A stretch of 64,000 bases of DNA, taken from positions 372,001-436,000 of the forward strand of contig NZ_BMFT01000001.1 in NCBI RefSeq assembly GCF_014639155.1. Direction: 5' to 3'. The stretch comes from Paenibacillus segetis (GTDB lineage Bacteria; Bacillota; Bacilli; Paenibacillales; Paenibacillaceae). Under the pieces are notes generated by a model. That model was not told the DNA's origin. It saw only the letters and a program-made list of their open reading frames with translations, and made no database searches. Position 1 is the stretch's first letter. Every line of letters begins with the position of its first letter. The translations under genes and the position numbers were made by a program. Of this stretch, positions 7,411-15,290 are shown in pieces.

Positions 7411-8868
7411 CTAAGGCAACAAATTTTCGGCTTCTTTCTTTAGAGAAGAATCGACACAAAGACGGCCATTTATAAACCAACCCAGTACCAAAACAAGTAT
7501 TGTGAGAATAAATTCAATCCAAAAAACCGTTTGCAAACCGGCCACGATACTTTGTGTTTTATTTTGAAACGCTGCGGGATCGAGCGAATGGTGAAGATAA
7601 CGATTGGCTCCGGACGACATGATGCCGACGAACAAAGCGATGCCAATTCCCCCGGCAATCTGTTGGAGCGTATTGTATATGGCTGTGCCATGGGGGACCA
7701 GGTGACGCGGAAGTTGATTCATTCCTGCCGTCTGAGCCGGCATGACGACAAACGATATGCCTAAGAATAAGAGGACATGATTGAACAGAACGGAGCCTCG
7801 GGTTGTATCGCTGTCGATACCGGCAAACAGCCAAAGCGATAGGGCGATCATGGCCAGTCCGGGCATTATGACGAATCTCGGCCCGAATTTATCGAATAAT
7901 TTTCCCGTCACAGGCATCATCATTGCGTTTAAAATGCAGCCTGGCATCAGAAGTAAACCTGTCGCGAATGCTGTCAACTGCATCACATCCTGCATATAGA
8001 TCGGCAGCAATGTCGTGGTGGCGAATAAAACCATCATCAGCACTACTATCAATACCGCTACCAAAGAAAAAGCGGGATACCGGAATACGGAAAGATCAAT
8101 CAAAGGTTCTTTAATCTTGAGCTGCCGCCAAATAAGCAAGAGCAAGAAGAGGCCGCCTATGGTAATCAAACTGTAACTCCCAGGACCAGCCCAGACACCA
8201 GTCTGGCTGAAACCGTAGGTGACACAACCAAACCCGATGATTGACATAACAATGGATAAAAGATCGACCCTTGGGTTGGTGATTTCTGTAACATTCTTTA
8301 AGTAAATGAATGCATAAATAATCGAAAACAATGCGACAGGAATCATAATGTAGAAAAGCCATCGCCAGTGTAAGGTATCGATAACCAAACCCGACAAAGC
8401 TGGCCCGATGACAGGGGCGACCATGATGACAAGCCCCATGAGACCCATGGCAGCCCCCCTGCGTTCCGGAGGATAGAGGGCAAGAATCGTATTCATCATC
8501 AAAGGAATCAATAATCCTGTCCCGCAAGCCTGAACAACCCTGCCTATCAGCAAGACTTCGAATCCGGGGGATACTGTACACAAGCAGGTACCTGCTAAAA
8601 ATAATGCCATCGCGGACATAAACATCCGGCGAGTCGTGAACCATTGCTGTAGCAATGCGGTCACCGGCACCAGTATGCCGATCATCAGCATATAACCGGT
8701 CGATAACCATTGTATGGTCGAAGCAGCAACGTTGAACTCACGCATTAATCCAGGAAATGTATTGGTAAGTAAATTTTCGTTAAGAAACGCAATAAATGCA
8801 CCGATGAGCAGGGAGGCTAACATCGTCCCTCTCTTCATTCCGCTTGCCTCTTGAACCTGTTTGTTCAT
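7411..8868 (-). CDS. DHA2-family MFS multidrug efflux transporter
   Basis: 485 residues from ATG 8868, which has GGAGGTGG five bases upstream; the longer reading from 8928 lacks a site. About fourteen hydrophobic segments, with QWLSTGYML in TM2 and the antiporter motif C region MVAPVIGPALSG in TM5, place it in the EmrB/QacA (DHA2) drug:proton antiporters. It exports cationic or amphipathic compounds in the family; the substrate here is unknown. No adjacent regulator is obvious. The small gene at 8945 lies just upstream on the same strand and may share its transcript. Confidence 0.88.
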   Translation of the reverse strand: MNKQVQEASGMKRGTMLASLLIGAFIAFLNENLLTNTFPGLMREFNVAASTIQWLSTGYMLMIGILVPVTALLQQWFTTRRMFMSAMALFLAGTCLCTVSPGFEVLLIGRVVQACGTGLLIPLMMNTILALYPPERRGAAMGLMGLVIMVAPVIGPALSGLVIDTLHWRWLFYIMIPVALFSIIYAFIYLKNVTEITNPRVDLLSIVMSIIGFGCVTYGFSQTGVWAGPGSYSLITIGGLFLLLLIWRQLKIKEPLIDLSVFRYPAFSLVAVLIVVLMMVLFATTTLLPIYMQDVMQLTAFATGLLLMPGCILNAMMMPVTGKLFDKFGPRFVIMPGLAMIALSLWLFAGIDSDTTRGSVLFNHVLLFLGISFVVMPAQTAGMNQLPRHLVPHGTAIYNTLQQIAGGIGIALFVGIMSSGANRYLHHSLDPAAFQNKTQSIVAGLQTVFWIEFILTILVLVLGWFINGRLCVDSSLKKEAENLLP

Positions 8869-8944
8869 CTTCCACCTCCAGAGAATATTCATTGCGTTCC
8901 ACGTGGTGTCTTGACATCGAATCTTCACCTGTCTGTCGTACAGG

Positions 8945-9184
8945 TTATCCTACACCATCACTTTCTAACAAGGAGTAAAAATTATCGCGGTCTTCATCAT
9001 CGAATTTGCCAAGCGCCCGTACCCTGACAAATTCATGTCCGCCAAACATGTCGATTTCCTCGCCGCAACTATTGTAGAGCGCGATCATATTGCCATCCCG
9101 ATTCAGCTCCATATACCCGTAACAAGTTGCCTCGGGCGCTTCACCGTAAAATAGTAAAAATCTGATTTTGTCCACGCTGTTCAT
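8945..9184 (-). CDS. Small acidic hypothetical protein
   Basis: 79 residues with a strong GGAAGGAG six bases before ATG 9184, so very likely translated. Acidic, without membrane segments or a signal peptide; the pattern YGYMELNRDGNMIALYN suggests a small beta-rich fold. I do not recognise the family. It lies 76 bp upstream of the DHA2 transporter on the same strand and could be co-transcribed with it. Confidence 0.6.
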   Translation of the reverse strand: MNSVDKIRFLLFYGEAPEATCYGYMELNRDGNMIALYNSCGEEIDMFGGHEFVRVRALGKFDDEDRDNFYSLLESDGVG

Positions 9185-9320
9185 ACAGTTCTCCTTCCCT
9201 TATTCCTCATCGATCTGAAGAATATTTTACGTGAGATTGGATGAATTGGAAAAAACGGTGTCGTCCTGCATATTCATAAATTCATTCCAATTTAGAAAGC
9301 AAAAGGAGGGATCCCTCGCT

Positions 9321-9401
9321 ATGTCGCTCGTTCTCAGATTTTCTCTTGACGAGATGCAATTTGGGGAGTATTATACCGTGCCGGTTAATTCAACAAGGTA
9401 A
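9321..9401 (+). CDS. Possible 26-residue small protein
   Basis: A short ORF starting MSLVLRFSLDEMQ and ending at TAA 9399, preceded by AAAAGGAGGG. The ribosome binding site overlaps GAGGGATCCCTC, a perfect 12-bp palindrome that could hide it in a hairpin. No homologue recognised. It could be a regulated small peptide or chance. Confidence 0.3.
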   Translation: MSLVLRFSLDEMQFGEYYTVPVNSTR

Positions 9402-9496
9402 ATCAATAAAAAGGCTGACTTTTCGAGTGTGTCGGCACCGAATCGTCAGCCTGTCGTGCAGATCATGAAAATAAAAATCCATAAGAACATCAACTA

Positions 9497-9580
9497 AGGA
9501 GCATGCCGTGGCAGCTCCTTTAGCATTTTTCACCGATAGACGCGATAAGCCGAACCGTTTCATAAGTAACGGCGAAAAAA
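9497..9580 (+). repeat. Dispersed palindromic repeat, copy 3
   Basis: Same layout as copies 1 and 2 but with a different left hairpin (AGGAGC...GCTCCT), then CCGAACCGTTTCATAAGTAA and CGGCGAAAA. The stem sequence differs while its position is kept. The wider gap 9185-9812 holds this copy, copy 4, the small ORF at 9321 and the leader ORF at 9755. Confidence 0.7.
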
Positions 9581-9678
9581 GGGAGTGTGCAGACACTCCC
9601 TTTGAGCTAACATTGTCTGTTATCAAATGTCTACTTCACATATATGTTACGGGGAACCGTATCATAAGTAACGGCAAG
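9581..9678 (+). repeat. Dispersed palindromic repeat, copy 4, tandem with copy 3
   Basis: Left hairpin GGGAGTGTGCAGACACTCCC (9581-9600), a spacer, then GTTACGGGGAACC and GTATCATAAGTAACGGCAAG (9646-9678). The block from about 9560 to 9645 recurs at 56641-56730. Confidence 0.8.
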
Positions 9679-9754
9679 ATTTTATTGTACAACTCGAATC
9701 AAGTATGTAAAAATCGTCGGTGATATGATCAAAAGGAAAGGAGGGAGGACTTCT

Positions 9755-9802
9755 ATGTACGAATGGAATGAAATGAAACATCTAGGCTTTTCAGAACTTT
9801 GA
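9755..9802 (+). CDS. Possible leader peptide of the ABC-F gene
   Basis: A 15-codon ORF (MYEWNEMKHLGFSEL) with a very strong AAAGGAGGGAGG seven bases before its ATG. It ends 136 bp before the ABC-F start. Antibiotic-resistance ABC-F genes are often controlled by ribosome stalling on short upstream ORFs, so position and signal fit a leader. I could not find a convincing terminator hairpin after it. Confidence 0.45.
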   Translation: MYEWNEMKHLGFSEL

Positions 9803-9938
9803 CCCCCAAGGGATGGGATACAAATACATTGAAGTTGCTTGTAAACAGTGTTACGCTAACAAACGGCAAACTCTAAAACTACGCGCTACAATACTTTCAA
9901 TAATAGTCACTATTTTAGTTATACAGAAAGGTAATACG

Positions 9939-11678
9939 ATGATAAAAGTTGAAAACTTATCCTTCTCATTTCCACAAAAAGAACTATATCATAACATTTC
10001 ATTTACGTTAGAAGAGGCACAGCATTGCGCTTTTATTGGAACAAGTGGCAGTGGTAAAAGTACACTGATCGATATACTGATGGATCCAGAAAGATATTTG
10101 TTCGAGGGCAAGTTAGAGATAGATCCAACCTGCACAATGGGGTATGTAAGTCAGTTCTCCCAACTAGACAGAACGAAAGAAACAACCGTTTTTGAATATA
10201 TCGGAGAAGAATTTATTAAGATACAAAATGAAATACAATCTATTTGTACTGAAATGGAAACCTCATCGGATATTGAGCCGTTACTCGAAAAGTACCAATT
10301 AGCTCTAGACGCATTTAATGCAATCGGCGGCGATAATTTTGAAAGCAACATGAATAAGCAACTAAATCTAGCAAACCTCATGAAGCTAAAAGATGTTAGG
10401 GTATCCGAACTGAGTGGTGGAGAATTCAAGCTTATTCAAGTGATGAAGGAGATGCTTAATAGTCCTGACTTGATGATTATGGATGAGCCCGATGTATTTT
10501 TAGATTTTGAAAACCTAAATGCGCTTAAAAAACTTATTAATGCTCACAAAGGCATACTGCTAGTTGTTACCCACAACCGATATCTATTGAATCATTGTTT
10601 CAACAAAATAATACACCTTGAAAACATGGAAATCCAAGAGTTTGATGGGCGATATATTGAGTATAATTTCTCATTACTTCAGACAAAAATGGAGTTGCAA
10701 GAAATTGCAGTCGCTGAACAAGAAGAAATTGAGAGATACGATAACATTATTGATAATCTTAGAGCTATCGCAACTTATAATTCAGAAGCATCTAGAGGGA
10801 GAGCGTTAAAAGCTAGAGTTAGGTTTCAAGAGAGATTGGAAGCGCGTAGAATTAAAGCACCATTTGTTGATATTAAGCAACCGAATATCAGTTTTGATAT
10901 TGAGAATGAAATGGAAGACACCACGGTTATAAATGTCAGTAATTATAGTGTTGCCTTTGATGAGCTGCTGTTAGACAATGTTAACTTTGAGATAAAATCT
11001 ACGGATAAAGTAGCCATTATCGGCCCAAACGGTACCGGAAAAACGACTTTACTCCGAGATATCTTTAACAATAATCATGATTCAATTGAAATAAATGCTG
11101 ATGTTAAAATGGCTTATTTATCTCAGATCCAAGGCGAAATGCTAAAGGATTCTAATACAATACTAGAAGAATTCATCGATGCTGGGTTTAGTACTTATGA
11201 TGAGGTTAGATCGTATATATCACACTATGGCTTTGAAGGAGAAATCGTTAATCAAAAGATAGCATCTTTATCTGGTGGAGAAAAAAATATGCTTCAATTG
11301 GCTAAAGTTTCTGCCAGTAAAGCAAATGTATTACTTCTTGATGAACCGACAAGCCATTTAGACACCTATACACAAATCGCATTGGAAAATGCCATTGCAG
11401 ATTATAAAGGTGCGATTCTCATGATATCTCATGATTTCTATTCTGTTGTAAATGGTATGGATTATGTATTAATCATTGACGATAAGACGATTAGAAAAAT
11501 GAAAATGAAAAAATTTAAACAGATGATTTATGCTCGTCATTTTGATAAAGACTATTTAGAAGCGGAACAAAACAAAAAAGCAGTTGAAATGAAAATAGAA
11601 TTGGCTTTAAAAGATACTAATTTTGAACTTGCAAAAGTATTAGTTGATGAGCTAGAAGAGCTGATTAAGTTGCTATAA
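9939..11678 (+). CDS. ABC-F family ATPase, probable ribosome protection protein
   Basis: 579 residues from ATG 9939 (GAAAGG upstream; the in-frame ATG at 9813 adds 42 residues unlike the family). It has two ABC domains and no membrane segments. First: Walker A GTSGSGKST, signature LSGGE, Walker B MIMDEPD. Second: GPNGTGKTT, LSGGE, LLLDEPTSHLD. The linker between them (about residues 240-320) is charged and helical, as in ABC-F proteins that reach the ribosomal E and P sites. Both catalytic glutamates are present. Soluble duplicated ABC proteins of this size in Firmicutes are often Vga/Lsa/Vml-type resistance factors for lincosamides, pleuromutilins and streptogramins; specificity is inferred only. 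The short ORF at 9755 supports antibiotic-responsive control. Confidence 0.85.
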   Translation: MIKVENLSFSFPQKELYHNISFTLEEAQHCAFIGTSGSGKSTLIDILMDPERYLFEGKLEIDPTCTMGYVSQFSQLDRTKETTVFEYIGEEFIKIQNEIQSICTEMETSSDIEPLLEKYQLALDAFNAIGGDNFESNMNKQLNLANLMKLKDVRVSELSGGEFKLIQVMKEMLNSPDLMIMDEPDVFLDFENLNALKKLINAHKGILLVVTHNRYLLNHCFNKIIHLENMEIQEFDGRYIEYNFSLLQTKMELQEIAVAEQEEIERYDNIIDNLRAIATYNSEASRGRALKARVRFQERLEARRIKAPFVDIKQPNISFDIENEMEDTTVINVSNYSVAFDELLLDNVNFEIKSTDKVAIIGPNGTGKTTLLRDIFNNNHDSIEINADVKMAYLSQIQGEMLKDSNTILEEFIDAGFSTYDEVRSYISHYGFEGEIVNQKIASLSGGEKNMLQLAKVSASKANVLLLDEPTSHLDTYTQIALENAIADYKGAILMISHDFYSVVNGMDYVLIIDDKTIRKMKMKKFKQMIYARHFDKDYLEAEQNKKAVEMKIELALKDTNFELAKVLVDELEELIKLL

Positions 11679-11749
11679 ACTACGAATTAGTCCGATTCAA
11701 CGATGAAACATGACACTATGATGGCAATCCGTCAGTAGTTAGAAAGCAT

Positions 11750-11850
11750 ATTATAACCTCCCTGTTATAGGGAGGTTATTTTGTGTAAAGTTATACTGAT
11801 GAAACAATATATTATATAACGTATTTATAAGTGGAGGATTCCGAGCTAAT
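11750..11850 (+). repeat. Second repeat family: terminator plus conserved 3' flank
   Basis: The hairpin AACCTCCC...GGGAGGTT (11755-11777) plus a T run would terminate the ABC-F transcript. The hairpin and the next 60 bp (GTGTAAAGTTATACTGATGA and onward) are strongly similar to 3361-3430 after the CPBP gene (GTGTATAAAGTTATATTGAT). AAGTGGAGGATTCCGA further on parallels AAGTAGTGGAGGTTTCCGA at 3551-3569. The two loci share more than a terminator. Confidence 0.6.
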
Positions 11851-11944
11851 TCTTTTTTTATCCGACTTGAATATCTAAAGTTTTCCATGTAGGTAATGCT
11901 ATATAATAGACTTAAGAAGAAAATGACTAGGGGAGAAATACTTC

Positions 11945-14900
11945 TTGGAAACTCACTCATCCAAATATCAAATGAAAAAGAGCTATATTATATTATTGCT
12001 AGTGTTCATATTAGTTGTATTAACCGGTTTGCGCATTTTATGGATGGAAACGGTTCATGATCCCAAACAGGTGTCCATTCATCATGGGCAATTCGATTTG
12101 CGCAATTGGAATGCAGAAGATGGCAGCATTCTCTTACTTGATGGGGAATGGGAGTTCTATCCCTCGCAATGGTTGATAGATGGTAGTCGGGAACAATTGT
12201 TAGGCGATAATGCGCCAAGGCATATTCAGGTACCGGGAGGATGGAATGAAGCTTTGCATGCTGACAAGCCATCGCCATACGGGTATGGTTCTTATCGTTT
12301 GCGTCTTTATGTAGACCCGGCAAAGAACCTTAATTATAGTATTCGTATACCTAGCGTACGCACTGCATCAGAATTATATGTAAACGGTCGATTGCTTACT
12401 AAATCCGGACAGGTGGCAACAACAAAGGATAAATATATTTCGAAGGACCTACCTTATTCTACAACCTTTACAGCAGACGAAAACGGTGTAATCGAACTCG
12501 TCATTCAGGCGGCAAATTATGTGGATAGTCGAAGCGGGGGCATTGTCCGCTCCATTAAATTTGGTTCAGAAGAAGCCATTGCCAAAGAGATGAAAGCTTC
12601 CGTTGCTATGCAGTTTTTGGCAGCGATTATATTTATTATGCATGCTGTCTATGCACTTATTTTGTATTTGCTAGGAAATAAGGAAAAGAAGCTGCTTTAT
12701 TTCAGTTTGCTTGCATTATGTGTAACGATCACGAGTGTCTTTAGTACGGATGAGAAGCTGTTCCATCAATTATTTTACATAGGAATTAATTGGGATTTTA
12801 GGTTGGCTAATATTGCTTTCATTATTGCAGCCTATGCTTTGCTCCAGTGTACGAATCATCGCGAGCTTCCATATTGGCGTAGGATGTATCCTGTCTATAA
12901 AGTAATGACTCTAGGGACTGCCGGCATCACTTTGTTCTTAGATCCATCTCAAGTGATTATGCTCTTTCCGGTTTATTATCTATTAGTTGGTATTGCTGCA
13001 GTTATCACGTTGATTACAATGTTTAAAATAGTATTCAAAGATTTAAAGAGCAATCTTTTACTGCTTATCTCTTTTCTTGCGTTGATGAACCATTCTCTTT
13101 GGTCGTTAATCTTGCTGGAGAGCGGTTTGAGTCTTGTCTACTATCCGTTCGATATGATTATTGCGATGGGTTGTTTAGCCTCTGAATGGTTTAAGGGCTA
13201 CTTTATCATGCATGCGAACACCAAAGAGCTTGCTGCAACCTTGCAAAGAATGAATGACCATAAGGATCAGTTTCTGGCAAACACATCACATGAATTTAAA
13301 AATCCGCTGCATAGCATGCTTAACATGTCACAATCCGTCTTAAAAAGAGAACAGCATTTATTGCAGGAACGGAGCATCAAGGAGCTTGAAACGGTATTAT
13401 CCGTAGGACGTCGGTTGACATTGATATTGAACGATTTGATTGATGTGATGAGTTTACAGGAAGGCAATCCACGTCTACAGAAAAGAGCTATATTTATCCA
13501 GCCAATCGTGACCGGAGTAATGGATATGCTGCAATTTAATGCAGAAGTAAAGTCTGTCCAAATTGCTAATCAGATTTCGGAAGATTTCCCCCCAGTAATT
13601 GCGGATGAGAATAGGGTGATCCAAATCGTGTTCAATTTACTTCATAATGCGGTGAAATATACGAATGATGGGGTTATTTCGATTCAAGCTTTTGCAAAGG
13701 ATGGACGAGCTTATATCGTTATTACCGATACCGGAATCGGAATGGACGAGGACTTGCTTAAGCGCTTATTCCGCCCATACGAGCAAGCCAGCGCGAGTGA
13801 GACCATGATTGAAGGTGGCTTTGGGTTAGGTTTAAGTATAAGCAAGCAACTGGTTGAGCTTCATGGAGGTGCGTTAGATGTGTCCTCTGCTTTAGGAGAA
13901 GGCTCAACATTTACATTTTCATTAAAGCTAGCAGACTTGAAAGCGGAAGAAAAAAATGATGTATCCAACTCATTCAAACCGTATACATTACAAGCTATGG
14001 CAATTCAAGAAATTGCCTCCTCGGTCGATTTGGACAAAGTGGGAATCCCGCAAGCAGCGAAACAACCAACTATACTAGAAATGGATCGCGATCGTCCGCA
14101 CCTATTAATTGTTGATGATGATCCTGTCAATCTTCAAGTGCTTGAGTCCATACTACCGCCAGACGAATATGTGGTAACGATGGCAACGAGCGGTAAAGAA
14201 GCGTTGGCTGTACTGGATACAAAGGAATGTGATCTGGTCATCTCCGATATCATGATGCCGCAGATGTCCGGTTATGAGCTGACACGAATGATCCGCGAGC
14301 GGTTTACACTTACGGAGCTCCCTGTATTGCTCCTTACCGCAAGAAGCCAACCGATAGATATTCAGAGCGGTTTTATAGCCGGGGCTAACGATTATGTGAC
14401 GAAGCCAGTGGAAGCAATAGAATTAAAATCGCGGATCGAGGCGTTAACTACGATTAAACGATCTGTTCGGGAACAACTGCGATTAGAAGCTGCATGGCTG
14501 CAAGCGCAAATCCAGCCTCATTTTTTATTTAATGCGTTGAATGCTGTAACAGCTCTAAGCGATATTAATTTGGATAAGATGCGTAATTTGCTCGATGAGT
14601 TCAGCAATTATCTGACGAATAAATTTAAATTTCAAAATATGGATGGGCTTGTTCCGATCGAAGAGGAGCTAAGTCTGGTGCGTTCTTATTTATATATTGA
14701 AAAGGTTCGGTTTGAAGAAAGGTTACAGGTTATTTGGGAGATAGATGGCTGCGAGGAAGTAAAAATCCCATTTATTACGATCCAGCCTCTCGTTGAAAAT
14801 GCGATAAGACATGGCGTTATGAAGCGCATTCGTGGGGGAAAGATTGTTATTCGGATTTCTGTCTATGAGGAGCATACAGAGATAACTGTTGAAGACGATG

Positions 14901-15103
14901 GGGTTGGAATGGACGAAGTTCAATTGCAACGAATATTAGAAAGAAAAGCAAATAGTCATTCAGGTGTCGGATTGATAAATACGGATCAGCGATTAATACG
15001 GCACTTCGGAACAGGACTTCATATCAAAAGTACGTTAGGTATAGGGACAAAGGTAACTTTCCATGTACATAACAGGGTGACTCCGATTCGTGAATACGAA
15101 TAG
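11945..15103 (+). CDS. Hybrid sensor histidine kinase: 7TMR-DISM, HisKA, receiver and LytS-type kinase
   Basis: 1052 residues. I use TTG 11945 because AGGGGAGA lies nine bases upstream; the ATG at 11972 has no site. Order: a membrane anchor (residues 12-32), an extracellular jelly-roll-like 7TMR-DISM sensor (about 50-200, LDGEWEFYPSQW), seven membrane segments (about 215-410), HisKA with SHEFKNPLHS (His near 448), HATPase (N box near 565, GIGMDEDLL), a receiver (VDDDPVN, Asp near 768 in ISDIMMPQ), then a second kinase core of LytS type (QIQPHFLFNAL, His near 859) and a second HATPase (VENAIRHG, DDGVGMD). It probably senses an extracellular carbohydrate-like ligand and relays phosphate within one protein. 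No response regulator lies next to it. Confidence 0.9.
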   Translation: METHSSKYQMKKSYIILLLVFILVVLTGLRILWMETVHDPKQVSIHHGQFDLRNWNAEDGSILLLDGEWEFYPSQWLIDGSREQLLGDNAPRHIQVPGGWNEALHADKPSPYGYGSYRLRLYVDPAKNLNYSIRIPSVRTASELYVNGRLLTKSGQVATTKDKYISKDLPYSTTFTADENGVIELVIQAANYVDSRSGGIVRSIKFGSEEAIAKEMKASVAMQFLAAIIFIMHAVYALILYLLGNKEKKLLYFSLLALCVTITSVFSTDEKLFHQLFYIGINWDFRLANIAFIIAAYALLQCTNHRELPYWRRMYPVYKVMTLGTAGITLFLDPSQVIMLFPVYYLLVGIAAVITLITMFKIVFKDLKSNLLLLISFLALMNHSLWSLILLESGLSLVYYPFDMIIAMGCLASEWFKGYFIMHANTKELAATLQRMNDHKDQFLANTSHEFKNPLHSMLNMSQSVLKREQHLLQERSIKELETVLSVGRRLTLILNDLIDVMSLQEGNPRLQKRAIFIQPIVTGVMDMLQFNAEVKSVQIANQISEDFPPVIADENRVIQIVFNLLHNAVKYTNDGVISIQAFAKDGRAYIVITDTGIGMDEDLLKRLFRPYEQASASETMIEGGFGLGLSISKQLVELHGGALDVSSALGEGSTFTFSLKLADLKAEEKNDVSNSFKPYTLQAMAIQEIASSVDLDKVGIPQAAKQPTILEMDRDRPHLLIVDDDPVNLQVLESILPPDEYVVTMATSGKEALAVLDTKECDLVISDIMMPQMSGYELTRMIRERFTLTELPVLLLTARSQPIDIQSGFIAGANDYVTKPVEAIELKSRIEALTTIKRSVREQLRLEAAWLQAQIQPHFLFNALNAVTALSDINLDKMRNLLDEFSNYLTNKFKFQNMDGLVPIEEELSLVRSYLYIEKVRFEERLQVIWEIDGCEEVKIPFITIQPLVENAIRHGVMKRIRGGKIVIRISVYEEHTEITVEDDGVGMDEVQLQRILERKANSHSGVGLINTDQRLIRHFGTGLHIKSTLGIGTKVTFHVHNRVTPIREYE

Positions 15104-15290
15104 ACCGCTCCCTTTGAGGATGAGGGACAAAAATGTTGATGAGTACGATAGCAATGTTCTCTTCCATAAATTCTTGCCGTATCCTACTTTAGTAGGACTA
15201 CAATCTCCTATAGTTGGCTCTATAATATCTTGATAGAGTCGAAGACAATCCAATTATGGACTACTTTAATATGAATAGGAGATAGAGAAA

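Noticed and set aside
7531-8710. Several long open frames opposite to or out of frame with the DHA2 pump.
   Set aside because: They are shadows of the pump gene; none has a plausible start or motif.
9813-9938. In-frame upstream extension of the ABC-F gene from ATG 9813.
   Set aside because: The extra 42 residues do not look like ABC-F sequence and the start lacks a ribosome binding site, while ATG 9939 has both a site and the family's usual N-terminus.
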